From Eleginops maclovinus (Eukaryota > Chordata > Actinopteri > Perciformes > Eleginopidae): a DNA stretch of 64,000 nt. A program made the position numbers and the translations under genes. The stretch lies in assembly GCF_036324505.1 (NCBI RefSeq), contig NC_086354.1, positions 6,430,217 to 6,494,216 of the forward strand, written 5' to 3'. Shown piece after piece: positions 14,086 to 26,337 of this stretch; the stretch's first letter is position 1; each line of letters begins with the position of its first letter. Below the pieces are notes generated by a model. It saw only the letters and a list, made by a program, of their open reading frames with translations, searched no databases and was not told the origin of the DNA.

Positions 14086-16996
14086 TATTCTTTTAGCTAA
14101 GCGTCTGTTAGCTGTCATATTAATCACACAGACATGAAAGGGGTATTGATAACTACCAAGAACTCCAGAAATGCAAATGTGTTATTTCCCAAGATGTCAA
14201 ACAATTCCTTACAGACATTACTGCTGTGAACACGCTTCAACAGCATAAAGGCTTGAAAGCAGATTTAGATCCTGTGTTTTTAATTTTGGTTGTGAGTCCA
14301 TGTACATTTGTATCACGGACTGTATCTCAAAGCCCTCTATAGCCACGTCTGGCAGACAGCGCTGTGCTATCTTTTAGCAGTTGTCGGACTTATGGGCAAA
14401 TCCCTTATGATCGAAGTGGTCCAGTATTCCCAGGTGAACTGATCTGTATGTGATGATGTTGTGCCTCCTGATCCTGGCATCCGGCAAGATACCACAGCGA
14501 TTATCTCCTGTAATCTTTAATAATGTCCCAGGGAGCAAGACGGAGTGCAATAAGCTGCATCTGCTCTAACTGGCCCCGGCCAAACAATGTAACAGACACA
14601 GATAAAGTCTTAGCCTTGATTTTTCCCATCGGTTTACTGTGCTGGCTGTTGCTGTTATTTTTGCACAATATGGATAACTGAACGCATTTTTGTGGCTTCA
14701 AGGTCTTCAAATGTTCACAAAGGTGTTTTATTAGAAAAACCTTTGAGTACACCAATACTTATTTTAGAGCAGTATCTGTAAATTGTAACTTAAGCATCAG
14801 AAGTTAATTGAGGCAAACTTTGTGACTTTGGTCACAGGAGTCAAGTTTGTGTCTAAGTTTCTTTAACAAATTAGGCCTCAGGGGCTTGTCACTCCCCGCT
14901 GAGCTGAGACATTAATGTCAGTGTGTGCATCTGGGTGTATAATTGAAAAATGACTACATATAAATTAAGCCTGTCACAGCAAGGCAACGTGATGTAAATG
15001 GGAACTGAAGGGAAATATGGAAATGCTAACGCTGAAACAGAACGTATTTCCGACATGTTGTTTGGACCAACCATCCATTTGAGGACAAGTTTAAAGTTGA
15101 TCATTTACTTCTTGCTGCTATTAGTCTCTTAATGTTTGTTGTAATTGTAGATTTTTACTTCAGGAGTTGGTGGATACTCAAATCTGTGCTAAAAAATAGG
15201 ACCTATGTCTAAATATTACCATAAAAAAACTGGTGCTTCATCATTTATTTAGTTTCTCAACAATCTCAATGGTGTGTATTTATAGTGCTGTCCCAAAGTG
15301 GTCAGAACTCTATGTATTGTAGACCAAGATTTATTTCCCTTTTGTAATGATGATAATGTGTTTGCTAGTTTCTTGCCTCTGCTCAGTTATATTAATTTAG
15401 TCTTATCCATATCATAATGCTGTACACCAATTCTCGAGAATGTAGGAATTACATTTGACAGCAGCTACCAGTGAAAAGGAGTGCTACAACTAAAATGTTC
15501 TCGATTAATATCACTTTGACAATTGTCTGACATTTTACAGGCCAGTTTTTCAAAGACCTTAGTGTTATTGTTAAATATATTCACTTTACTATGAGATAAA
15601 ACAGAAAACATATGACATGTGTTATTAAACAGCCTTCTTATATATTTTCTTTTTTTTGCTTGAAAATGTTTTTAATTATCAAAATATGTTTTAATAAGTC
15701 TTTCTGGTAATGTACTGTAAGAAAATGACAGGGCAATGCCAGATGTGGCCTTTTGAGTTTAGAAAGTAACTTGCAAGGCCCTTTTTTAAATGTTCTATTT
15801 TACATTTTCATTATCTTCTTATAGGTTTGCTGTTTGGTGCTTCTTATATGGCACTCAAAGATCAACATGTATGCAGTTTTAGTACATAATGATGTGTTTC
15901 ACCGTTTCTCAGTAAACTAGGAAGAAAAGCCACTGAGAGCCAAGACAAGCTGTCTGCACTATCTTCCTGCAGAAATAGAGATGGGCAAACAATCAAGACA
16001 AGCACTAAACCGACAGTATTGATCATGTAGTTTGCAGAGGGGAGGGGGGAGGAGGGGGTGGTGATTGCGGGTGACGGCGAGGTTTTTCCAGCCATGCTGA
16101 TGGGCTCATGTTTTTCTGCCTCTGATCATGGATGAGGATTCATGGTGGCCATGGCGGCTCCATGTCCGTCGTGAATCCAGGAAGGATATTTATGTTGACA
16201 GCGCTCCTTCTCCAACCAAGCCCGGGAGGAGGATCACACAAGCTGTCACTCAGATTGATGTCTCCCCTGGCGGCACAAGTTAAAATGAAAGGAGGAGAAG
16301 GTAATGAAGAGAGGGTAGAGGATGGAGAATGCTCCCAGGGTTAGAGACGTATAAAGACGATCCCTCGCCGCTGCATCATCGGTATTCAATTTATCATATC
16401 GATGTTCACATGCATACAAAAAAACATACAGTATCTACTGGGAGTTGCCCCCAGAGCCATGCTGTGTAGAGCAAAGCTGCTTTATTTCACAGAGGATTTG
16501 TTGAATATGTCTTTGATGTGTAGCCTTTTCAAGAGATGGGGGGGGGGGGGAACGTGCTCGGTCATACAATATGGATCAAATGAAAAAGAAAATGTAATGT
16601 CATACACGTGGCCTCGTTGCATACTGTTGCAATATTCATTATTTGTACCTAACTGTTATCCAGTCTCATCATCTTCAAAATGGGATGCTTGTGCAGGTGC
16701 GTCATTCAGCCAGGAACACATTTCCGATCCCTGCGTGCTTTCATGAGAAAATGATTTGTTATCATATCACGGCCCTGCGTTGTGCAACAGGCAATCTTTT
16801 AGTTACATGGCGATGGCCTATACATAACGATGAGAGGAAACAAAATGTAATTTCTACCGTCAGGGCAAATTGTTCAAATGGAGAAATAACAACCTCGCCC
16901 CTGCTCCTCGTCTGGTCTCCTCTTCCTCTTCCTCATTTGCGTCCTTTCCTTGCCTGTTCCTGCCCTATTCATTCCTTGAAGAAAGCATTGGGAAGC
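14086..16996. other. Non-coding stretch, nothing recognised
   Basis: AT-rich in 15100-15900. ORFs of 60-130 codons lie in 15860-16750, but their peptides have low complexity or no family signature and no splice sites frame them. A G run of about 12 lies near 16539-16550. Confidence 0.55.
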
Positions 16997-17112
16997 ATGC
17001 AAATGAGAACAAGTGAACAAATGAATGTTTCATGAATGCTTTTATGATGAGAAAATGCAAATGAGGATGAGTGAGCGAATGAATGTTTAATGAACGCTTG
17101 TTTAATGAAAAG
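16997..17112 (+). repeat. Tandem 58-bp duplication with two octamer words
   Basis: Two consecutive units (16997-17054 and 17055-17112) share atgcaaatgag, gaatgaatgttt and aatgaacgctt-like segments with scattered substitutions. Each unit begins with ATGCAAAT, which is the POU/octamer recognition word. The pair could be a duplicated regulatory site or a simple old tandem duplication; sequence alone cannot decide. Confidence 0.7.
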
Positions 17113-18360
17113 GACTTATTAACTAGAGCGCTGACTTAGCATCGTGGGCCTACCACGCATGAAAGGATCACATTATATTTTGGCAAGGAGGTGATACAAC
17201 ACATTTAGATGAACAAGCACCCACTAATCGCTCGGACCTGACTGACAGGGACGGAGACATATTGAATTAGCATTAAACTGTCGCTTTCCCTCTCGCGGCC
17301 TCTATTTGTTTTGGATAATGCCGCACAAACATACAATCTGATGGAGTCAAATTGGACGGGCCGTGCCAACCGAGCCACATTTTTTGGCTTCTGCGGCTGA
17401 GCTGGGGATCGAGGCCTCTCACATGAGGGAGATATATCACTCGCCTCATTAGCTGTTGTTGTCATATTTCCCCATGTCTCACACAGAGAGGTAGAGGAAC
17501 AATAATTTTTCATTTCACCCTCCTGTCCTCTAGAATATGCTCGGGAGAGTGAGATGTGTTTGTGTGTGCTACTTTCACTTTAGCCTCCGCACACGCATGC
17601 TTTTGTGCATGATGAATGTGTGTGGCCGCCTCTAAATGAGAACAACTTTGGGTGTGAGTGCTTACCTTTTGCTTGAAAGTACCTCTAATCGTAATGTTTA
17701 AAGCCATTGTGGTGCAACTCTTCTCTCTTTATGGGATCTTCCCGCTGCCTTCATTACTCTCTCTAGACTGGCCTCATCAGCGAGGTAAACCCAGAAGGTA
17801 CATTTGGTTGAAACACTTGAGCGGATTATTTTCGTACCATAACACTCATAGGGTCCTTATTTTTGACTATTTGTTTTACTGTTGCTCATACTGTTTCCAA
17901 AAAGACAATTTTAGGGCTCAGTCCAACAATTGTTTTCAAATGTTGCTGTTCAATACCAAGATTCAACTCGACAGCATCGGGCAAGATCTACAAATGGTCA
18001 AAATAAACACTTAATTTACCAAACTAAATGTAGAAAATGTCGTCATTCATCTGTATTAGTACTCGGCTCTTGCTTAGTTTTGGGGGAAGACTTCTATTTA
18101 GATCCGTGGAGTGTCATAAAACACAGTTTATTAAACATCAGCAGAAGTTTTGTGGGTGGATGATTCCACTCATCGACTTCGGCAACCCTAGAAATTTCAA
18201 AACATGTGAGAGTTAAATAAAAAAAATCAGCTCTTACCAAAAGTATCTGACATTATGTAGACTTCATTCACAATGGGTGTAATAAAGAACCAGCTGTTGC
18301 CAGAGTTGGTACTTTTTCAGGTTGTCCGTTGGACCACCCTCATGAGCATGTAGTAGTAGA
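17113..18360. other. Non-coding stretch, nothing recognised
   Basis: No supported exon on either strand. The minus-strand ORF at 17205-17513 and the plus-strand ORF at 17658-18014 lack family signatures and are treated as chance. Confidence 0.5.
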
Positions 18361-18675
18361 ATCGGAGGATGAAGCCCTCTGTATTAGTCACATACATGCA
18401 CACAGCAGAGCACACAGTGTGAAATGTGTCCTCTGCATTTAACCCATCCTAGTACTAGGAGCAGTGGGCAGCTATTGTGCAGCGCCCGGGGAGCAATGGG
18501 GAGGGGGGATTGGAGGTGTCCGGTGCTTTGCTCAAGGGCACCACAGCAGGGCCTAGGAGGTGAACTGGGACCTCTCCAAGTAGCAGTCCACTTTGCATAT
18601 TTTCAAGTCTGTTTGGGGACTTGAACCGGCGACCCTACGATTCCCAGTCCAAGCCCCTACTGACTGAGCCACTGC
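18361..18675 (-). mobile_element. tRNA-derived SINE, copy 1
   Basis: On the minus strand the element starts at 18675 with a tRNA-like head: gcagtggctcagtcag (box A region, 18660-18671) and ggttcaagtcc (box B, 18617-18627). These are the internal promoter elements of RNA polymerase III. A body containing ctgcccactgctcctagtac and a tail with the word gtatgtgac follow toward 18361. The copy at 32248-32546 matches over nearly its whole length in the same orientation. This copy carries about 20 extra bases (cacagcagagcacacagtg region) near 18395. It encodes no protein and would have depended on LINE machinery. It abuts another repeat on its right side. Confidence 0.8.
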
Positions 18676-18885
18676 ATGATATTTGAGGGAAGTATTAAGG
18701 GAATGTTTCCCACATTTGGCCCACTTGGACTTGATGGTCAGATGTGTCTTTGACCTAAAAATCTGTCCCATTATCGTGATATCTCAGGAACTCCTCAAGG
18801 GAATTTCATCAAATGTTTAGTTGTAGAAAGATCACACATCTACTTCTGAAAATACAGTTGACGAGAGTGAACCAAAACAGTGAAG
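18676..18885. repeat. Decayed teleost repeat ('gatatctcaggaac' family)
   Basis: The segment contains tttggcccacttggactt, tgatatctcaggaactcctcaaggga and atttcatcaaatgtt. I recognise these as parts of a widespread fish repeat. A related piece lies at 29440-29680. SINE copy 1 lies directly beside it and may have inserted into it. Confidence 0.5.
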
Positions 18886-20692
18886 TTGTGAGCCCAATGT
18901 CCAATACTGGAAAGCATTAAATTACATTGGATTTAGCTTTTAACCAAAGCGATTTACAATCGCACAAAAAGAACTCCACGGATCTGAGGGTAACTGCACT
19001 GTTTACTGATAATTCTCTGTGGTCTTATCATTAAGGTCAACACCTTTCGCATTACACATATTCATTCATCCATTTGTATCTGAAAATATTGATTAGTTCA
19101 GCTTTAAGAGACATTTTGTCTCGTAAGCAGATAATAATTCCTTCCTTCTGAAAATGTCCCTTGAAGCAGCTTGAGGGTTCAAGAGTACATTGTGTCCTTC
19201 AGGTCAGCCAGTGAGTGTTTAAAAAAAAAAAGACTGATCTTCTAATGGCAGGGTGGCACTGTTTCATAATCCCTAAATGAATTAAAATCTTTCTGCTTTA
19301 AACGGGACCATATTATTCCAATAACGGTCATTATCCCTCATATTAGCTTAGCGGACAGAACACGCCAAATGGCAAGGGCCACTCTGTCTCCTATTTGACC
19401 TTCCACACCCACGCTAACACTCGCCGCATATGCTCTCTTTTCCCCCCCTGCCCTCCCTCTATCTACCCATCTCTCTCTCTCTCTCTCTCTCCCCCGTTGC
19501 TACAGTTGCGTTAGTGGGAAATGGGGCTTAACAAAAATATTGTCAAACTGCCTGGAAAGCCGAGGGGAGGAAGCCGGGCGAGCATATCCAAATAGCCTCC
19601 ATTTGAATTGCTAATTTGAGCTCCAAAATAAAATAAAAAAAAGTGTTGACAGAGCGGAGCAGAGGACAGAAGGTCCTTAAAAAGGCAACAGTGTTAACTC
19701 TTGGGTGAGCGGCTACAGATCAAAGCTTTTTAAAACAAGGCAGACTTAAGCTTCTACCGGGGACCTCACTACACACCTCTCGGTTTCCCACTAATTCTGT
19801 CCTTTCGCTCGCTAGCCTCAACAATCCCCTTTTCTCACAGCTTGGGCTTTTGGATGAGAACCGTCACTTCCTCAAAGAACATGCAAATGTGTGAATGTAC
19901 TGTATGTGCGACAGAGGGGAGTGGGGGGGGCGAGCTTTGTTAGAGATGTCTAAATTGAGTTGCCTTTGTGCAAATCCACTGATCTCTTTCAAATGAAAAG
20001 GGAAACATGTTGTGTCCCTCTAATAGGCAGTCCACAAAGGAGGGAGCCACACATCAAAACACATAATTACACATGTGGAAAGAGGTCACTGTTGGAGAAG
20101 CACAAACACAACAGCACATGCACCTACATGTTTACTTCACAACTAATCCATGCTATCAAATAGCACAGTTGGATAGGGCTGTACCAAAAGTGCTTCATTC
20201 ATACTGTTGATGTTGAAATTCTAAATTCTAAACAACATGAAGACAAGGCAGTGTACATTACAATAGAAATAAAATAGTATAACAAAAAAAAAGTAAAAAC
20301 TATTCAAGTTGGGAAAATGATTCTCAATATGCTGTTTTTACGTGTGTATTTATGGTGTTTCTGCACAGTTGCAGATGAAAATGAGGCTGCCATTATGTCG
20401 TTTAGTAAGCATGCTGTTATTCAACGTGTGCGATCCAAACATTTACAAAAGCTGCTGAGCGTTGGAACACCGAAAGTACATTTAAAAAAAATAGATTGAT
20501 ATATTAATTTCAAAATTTCAAAACGAAATTTTATTTGATGAAATATTCTGCTTCAATACATATGGTATTTTGACTTTTCAATAACAACATTTTCAAATTG
20601 GTCGAGAAGAAAATCCAGTTCGACAAATTATTGACCTTGAAAAAGGTTATTTTCCTCTTGTTGGATTGAGTTTTAGAATGACCAATGCCACC
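18886..20692. other. Non-coding stretch with a CT tract
   Basis: No supported exon. The stretch holds the (CT)10 tract listed separately, an A run near 19221, a G run near 19923-19930 and an octamer word (atgcaaat) near 19881. Nothing else is recognised. Confidence 0.5.
19471..19490 (+). repeat. (CT)10 microsatellite
   Basis: Ten uninterrupted CT units lie within a longer pyrimidine-rich stretch (19440-19495). Confidence 0.95.
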
Positions 20693-21395
20693 CTGTTTGA
20701 AACTGGCATTGGTATGCATCTTTTGTAATCCAATCACAAGTGGACAGCTCTTAGTATTTCAGATCACACCTGGCATTTGAACGCATCTCCACCATTGTAA
20801 AAAACGGCTCCACATTCCTCTTAAATGGCACTTTGTAATCTGAACCTGCTCAATAAACACATTATTTCAGTTTGAAAAGACCAACTTAATTGTAATTAGT
20901 AGTGCTACATTTCCTGAAAGTTTCTGCAAGTTATTGGAAGCGATCTATTGGTAGAGTATTACGCAATATGCTGTAATGAACTTGGAAAAGCTAAGAATCA
21001 TCAAAGCTATCATAATAATTATCTGGGAACCATGGGTGTCTGTACTTACTTCTAGTAGATGAATTCATCTAATACTCTTTGAGACGTTTCCCTATTAAAC
21101 AAAGATGGTGCTTGATATAAACCTATGAATGGCATCATCCTTCACTTCTAGACACCATGTTTTCTGTAGAAAGTTTCCTGGAAATTCATCTCTATGGTTA
21201 AAAAGACACATTTCTGTGGTTTTTCGATCTGTTGAAATGATTTCTGATTCAGGTCATGCTAAGGTTTTTGGGGGCAGGTTTAGCAAATCAGTTAATCTTA
21301 ATTTGGCAATTTTACTTATTCCAAACAAACTGCTGCTGCCCCTTTTTTTTTAGCTCTTTCTTAAAACAACTCCTTGGCTAACACATCCAAGAGAA
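20693..21395 (+). repeat. Duplicated block, copy A
   Basis: This stretch aligns along its length with 25193-25862 in the same orientation. Shared words include ctgtttgaaactggcatt, acaagtggacagctcttagt, ctcaataaacacattatttc, gagtattacgcaatatgct, gaatggcatcatccttcact and ttcatgctaaggttt-like sequence near the right end. By eye about four bases in five agree, with several indels. Copy A has extra bases near 21280-21330 that are missing from copy B. No conserved reading frame runs through both copies. It may be a local segmental duplication or two insertions of one low-copy repeat. Confidence 0.9.
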
Positions 21396-22837
21396 GCAAA
21401 ACTAAGGGGAACTTTTTTGGTTACTGTAATGTCTAATGCTGTAATAGAGAGAATAAAATAACCCAAATGGACACTCCGGCATCTTAACCCCTATCGGGAA
21501 CAAGATACTTCAGTCAAAGATTAAAAGCTTCCCATTTCTGGCATCCTCACACATCACACTCATAATTCCTTCACTCTCCCATAGCCCACTCCTCCCCCGA
21601 TGGGAACCACACATTACAACCAAGATAAATCTGTCTGCTGTGGTATCACACAGAATAAAAGTGTCCAAACCACAACATGACTGGAGGCTACACGGATCTT
21701 TCCTCTGTGTATAAATAAGGCAGCTCACATCTCATTCTGGCGTGGCACCATATTGATTTAGTTTTGATCACAGCGCTGATTTGAAGGAGTGTATTATATA
21801 TAATTAAAGACGAAGTGGTGGGGGGGAGAAGTCTTTTAAAATGGTGGTTTCTGTATCGAAAGAACTTAATCATCATGTTATCAATCTTTGTCAGTTTTAA
21901 AGTAATACACCTTGGAGATATGTCTTGTTTTCTTCACTAATTATGGCAAATAACCATATTTGCAGTTGTGTTTGAATATCTCACTCCAAGAGCTTTTGCT
22001 TTTCTAGTGAATGTCGCTACAGCTCGTTCATAATTCTTCAAATGCAAGTACTTTGATCAATGGGCCATTGATTTCCGGTGTTGCCAGCAGATATCCAGGA
22101 CAAGACTTAGGTTTTTTCGCTACTTATTGTTTAGTAAAATAAGCAACAATAGAGGCTGACTAGGCAAGCCAGTAGCAATTAAAAGCTACAGTATAGCATC
22201 ATGAGACAATATCAGATCGGTAGCCAATTCGCTCTGCCTTTTTCCTCCACTGCCCACACACTGTTTACCACTGTTTACAACTAAAGCCTTTCCAAATGAA
22301 TACAGCAAATGACACTTCAGACACCAGCATTGTGTCCTGTTGCCTATAGAGTGTGTGTTCGTACTGCATGTAGCTGTGCATAGATGATGGTGGGCTATAG
22401 GCTTTATCACCAATGTGTTACCAAAATTGTGAATAGATAGTGATTCAGCACATATGATGACCCTTGACCTATCTTGTGCTTATTTACCCACCGCTACGAA
22501 TAGAAACAACAAGATTTCCATAAATGCTAAGATGATTAGAAGCTCTTAACCCTAGGGTGCGTTTGTCTAACCTATTCAATGCTTTACATCAACATTTAAA
22601 CAGTGTTGTTCTAAGAAACAGAGCGTTCTATTTCCAAATGAATTAACAAACGGATTAGTTTAAATTCTTTAAGGAAATCTTCAGTATCGATATGTAAAAT
22701 TCACAATGTAGTGAGTGCCTCTTGCTTGTCAGTTAGGATGAGATTGTAAGAGATGATTACGACATGATGAAGATCCAAGATATTAAAAAAAGATACAAGG
22801 AAACAGAAATGTAACATAACATCAGAATCACTGCAGA
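21396..22837. other. Non-coding stretch, nothing recognised
   Basis: No supported exon. Small minus-strand ORFs (21510-21876, 22186-22413) have no family signature. Confidence 0.5.
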
Positions 22838-23645
22838 TATACAACGATCAGCCCTAACATTATGACCACCTGCCTACTATTGTGTAGGTCCCCCTGCAGC
22901 CCTGACCCATCGATACATGGACTCCATTAGACCTCTGGAGGTGTGCTGTGGTAACCCGGACGTTAGCAGCATATCCTTTAAGCCCTGTATGGTACGAGGT
23001 GCGGCCTCCATGGATCTGACTTTTTTATCTAGCACATCTCACAGATGCTCAATTGGATTGAGATCTGGGGAATTTGGAGGCTAAGTCAACAACTTGAACT
23101 TGTTGTCGTGTTCCTCAAGCCATTCCTGAACCATTACTGCAGTGTGGCAGGGCGCATTACCCCTGCTGAAAAAGGCCACTGCCATTAGGGAAAACCGTTT
23201 CCATGAAGGGGTTAGCACTGGTCTGCGGCTGCGAAGCCCCATAAGCAGCAAACTGCAATGCTCTGTGTGTTCTGACACCTTTCTAACAGATGCATCATTA
23301 ACTGTTTCAGCAATTTGAGTTACAGTATAGCTCTTCTGTTGGATCGGACCACACGGGCCTGCCTTTGCACCCCAGGTACATCAGTGAGCCTTGGAAGCCC
23401 ATGATCCTGTTGCTGGTTCACCGGTTTTCCTTCTTTGGGCCTATTTTGGTAGGTACTGACCCCCAAAGACCGGGAACCCCCCACAAGAGCTACAGTTTTG
23501 GAAATGCTCTGACCCAGTCGTCTAGCCATCACAGTTTGGCCCTTGTCAAAGTCGCTCACATCCTTACGCTTGCCCGTTTTTCCTGCTTCCAACACATCAA
23601 CTTTGAGGATAAAGTGTTCCCTTGCTGCCTAACATATCACACCCC
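22838..23645 (-). pseudogene. Dead Tc1/mariner transposon with broken transposase
   Basis: The left end begins at a TA (22838-22841), followed by the terminal inverted repeat words cgatcagccctaacattatg and accacctgcc. On the minus strand, 23595-23320 encodes the transposase N-terminus: a DNA-binding helix-turn-helix region with ...[19 protein letters not shown] stop or frame break follows. 23278-23030 then encodes the C-terminal catalytic part (SEHTEHCSLLLMGLRSRRPV, then NAPCHTA, then after an in-frame stop PNSPDLNPIEHLWD). About 90-100 residues between RRPV and NAPCHTA are missing, including the first catalytic Asp. The second Asp, normally just before NAPCHTA, is Gly. The third acidic residue (Glu in NPIEHLWD) remains. 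Similarity stops near 23645 (the gctgcctaacatatc word), so the right terminal repeat is lost. The element cannot move. Confidence 0.9.
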
Positions 23646-24451
23646 GCTCCGAGTTTGTGCCGAAGTGCAATTGAGCGCTTTGAGTGAATATTCCTAAACG
23701 AAACCTTTAATATTCATTATTGTGTTGTACGTTATTGTTTTTTCTTCAACATGGGATCCTAAGAAAGTCTTTCATACCTTCAGTCGTGTTTAATCTGTAG
23801 CTATAGAACATCTTTTATGAGCAAGTAAAGTAAAACAACAAATGAGGTACCCTCTCACCACAGCGGTACTGTAGCATGATGTTATTTTAAACTCTGTCGA
23901 GAGACTGCTGTATACTAGAGCTGATCCAGGCTACATGAAGCGTAATGTAGGTCAGATGAGTGAGCCACGGTGCCAGTTCACAGCGCTGACCCAGTAACGA
24001 GCCCTCTGTCCTGTTTCTCTGTCAGCCCACCTTACCTGGCACACGAGGTGAGGTTAGTCCCTCTGACTGTGTCATACAGCGGCCAGAGGAGCGGCGAGGC
24101 AGGCAACATCCAGCTGTCAGATCATCTGCACCATCAGCAGATGAAGGCGTCCAGGATGTCACAATGTCGACAGCTGCTCCTCACTGTAGGGTCTAGAAAA
24201 CCTAATGGGCTCAGGTCGTTATTGTTTGCTTATTATAAGTAATGATCCACAAGATTTCTGCAGTTTGATGGGGCGGGCCAGGGGATCTGGTGATGCTGAT
24301 GGTGTCATCAGTAACAGCTACACTCAGCACACTCCCAAACAATACCATTATCCTGTTTGATTAACCAAGTTAAACCAAGGGAAGTGACTCATTTATATAA
24401 AAAAAAGACTTGATGTGAACACCGTATTTTGTCTACATAACATACAGTACA
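23646..24451. other. Non-coding stretch with a possible cryptic exon
   Basis: The pyrimidine tract and AG at 24007-24024 (gtcctgtttctctgtcag) form a good acceptor, and a gtgagg donor follows about 22 bases later. The resulting exon would be too small to trust. The frame 23970-24242 is open but has no family signature. Otherwise nothing is recognised. Confidence 0.35.
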
Positions 24452-24659
24452 TACAGCTCTGGAAAAAATCAAGAGACCGCTTCAGCATTATCAGTTTCTC
24501 TGGTTTTACTATTTATAGATATTTTTACGTTAAATTATTATTTTTTCTTTTCATTGTATTCTATAAACTGCTGACGTTTCTCTGTGTTGAAAATTCAACA
24601 AACACTGGAATGGCTGCCAAACATGTAAAGTTGAGATTTAAGAAACATTTGGAGCTGTA
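24452..24659 (+). mobile_element. MITE-like element, copy 1 (tacagctctgg ends)
   Basis: Starts with tacagctctggaaaaaatca and ends with ggagctgta, an imperfect inverted repeat bounded by TA. The body has 'ctattctataaac'-like and cactggaatggctgcca words shared with the copy at 37426-37607. I recognise the ends from a very common small fish DNA transposon, probably a non-autonomous Tc1-like element with a TA target. No ORF. The right inverted repeat is shortened here. Confidence 0.7.
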
Positions 24660-25192
24660 TATCAAACTGGTTTTAATCAGAATATGGGACCGCTGTTTAT
24701 TATTATAATGAAGTAGTTGGGTAAAAGAAATAACAGCAATCTGATTTAAAAGGAAAAATAAATGTCAACACAATGCAAATAAATTGTGTAAAGTAAGATA
24801 TGCTAACTCGGATAATTGCAGGGTTAAGCTGCCGTCACATGATAAGTGATTGGCCCTTTGCTGGGTGCAGAGCCTTGATGTAAAAAACTAGTTCAGTCTA
24901 ATTCCTAAGGTTACTTTCTCTGCTAGCTTGCATTGATAAAAGAGCTATCAGCTGTCAGCTAATTGGTTGAAAGGTCAGCAGTAAATGAGGTCAAAGTTGA
25001 AATAATTTTACCATCGAGCGTAGCCTGTGACGATGAATTTGAGCGACGCACGGCGCTGAGGGTAGCGCTTCCATGTAGATGTCAGCACGGCTCCCCCACA
25101 CTTGCAAATAAACGTTTATTTCCCATTTTTTTATTAGATTTTTAGAATGAACACTAACATGCACAGGCGTTAAAGAAATCATGTCTAAAAAT
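24660..25192. other. Non-coding stretch, nothing recognised
   Basis: No supported exon. The 124-codon minus-strand ORF at 24991-25365 overlaps the duplicated block and has no counterpart in copy A, so I treat it as chance. Confidence 0.5.
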
Positions 25193-25862
25193 CTGTTTGA
25201 AACTGGCATTAGTATGCGTCTTTTGTAATCCAATCCAATCACAAGTGGACAGCTCTTAGTATTTCGGATCACACCTGGCATTTGAAGGTATCTCCACCAT
25301 TGTAAAAAATGGCTCCACATGCATCTTAAATGGCACTTTTTGATCTGAACTTGCTCAATAAACACATTATTTCAGTTTGAAAAGACCTAATTAATTATAC
25401 TTATTGTCCTGCATTTCTTGAAAGTTTCTGCAAGTTATTGGAAGCGATTTATTAGTAGTATGGAGAGTATTACGCAATATGCTGTAAGGACCTTTGAAAA
25501 GCTCAAAAATAACCGAAGCCATTCAATTCATTCTCTGGGAACCATGTGTGTCTGTACTTAGAAATTCAGCTAAAACTTGTTGAGACATTTCATTATTGAA
25601 CTATTGCTTGAAGTGATGAATGGCATCATCCTTCACTTCTTGACACCATGGGGTACAAAGCTTCCTGGAAATCCATCTCTATGATTAAAAAGACACACTT
25701 CTTTATTTGTATTTTTATCTCAATTCCATCTTTTTTTTCCGATTTGGAACGCAATGCTCTGTTGGACTTTTTTCTGATTCAGTTCATGCTAAGGTTTGTG
25801 GGGGGTAAACTGATGCTGCCTCTTTTAGCTCCTTCTTAAAAAGCTCCTTTTTTTTGTCCAAG
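25193..25862 (+). repeat. Duplicated block, copy B
   Basis: Partner of 20693-21395, in direct orientation and about 4.5 kb away. The left edge is sharp (ctgtttgaaactggcatt). Both copies also have a ttttagaatga word a little further left at different distances, so the true duplication may begin earlier and contain an indel. Copy B repeats the ccaat unit of aatccaatcac near 25230 and has extra bases near 25710-25760. The right edge lies close to another fish repeat at 25900. Confidence 0.9.
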
Positions 25863-25899
25863 CAGAAACATGTTTTTTTTTATATTTGTGAAATAAACT

Positions 25900-26035
25900 T
25901 TATTGCTTTGTGTCGGGAGTTAGATAAGACGGGTGACTCTTGTGTCTTCAGAGTAAATATAAAGCTGCAGCCTGTTAGCCTAGCTTAGCATGACGACTGG
26001 AAAGGGAGGGAAACCGCTTGCCATGCTCTGTCAAA
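25900..26035 (+). repeat. Decayed teleost repeat, 'tagcttagcat' family, copy 2
   Basis: Words in the expected order are gagttagataaga, actcttgtgtct, gtaaatataaagctgcagcc, gttagcctagcttagcat, gactggaaag and ctctgtcaaaggt. This is the best preserved of the three pieces of this family in the window (others at 12969 and 45541). Confidence 0.65.
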
Positions 26036-26337
26036 GGTCTCTGAAGTAAAATTCCCTCCTCATAGAAGTTCCAAAATATAAACATGTAATCACTCGAGCT
26101 TTCCGTCTATTTAACAAATATGAAATAAAGACTTTTAAATCTTATGCATTTACTTCTTAAAGTGTAAAGTGTATAAAACACCATTAAATCAGGATAGGAT
26201 TTTTTAAAGTTATACACCCTATTAGGATTTTATGGTATGACATGTTATGATTACATCAACCTTTTCACTTTCTATTAAAACTACTGTCTGTGTCATGTGA
26301 TATTTACTGCACACATGCTCTTTTTTTTCTCTCTCAG
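26036..26337. other. Intron-like sequence before E1
   Basis: AT-rich, with no familiar repeat. The last 25 bases form a long pyrimidine tract ending in CAG, the acceptor of the candidate exon E1. Confidence 0.45.

Noticed and set aside
16643..17035. 130-codon plus-strand ORF
   Set aside because: No domain seen, and its end runs into the tandem 58-bp duplication.
18361..18675. tRNA gene
   Set aside because: The box A and box B words belong to a SINE head; the region does not fold as a full cloverleaf and a second copy of the whole element exists.
24007..24048. Micro-exon between a good acceptor and a gtgagg donor
   Set aside because: Only about 22 bases long, with no supporting frame or partner exons.
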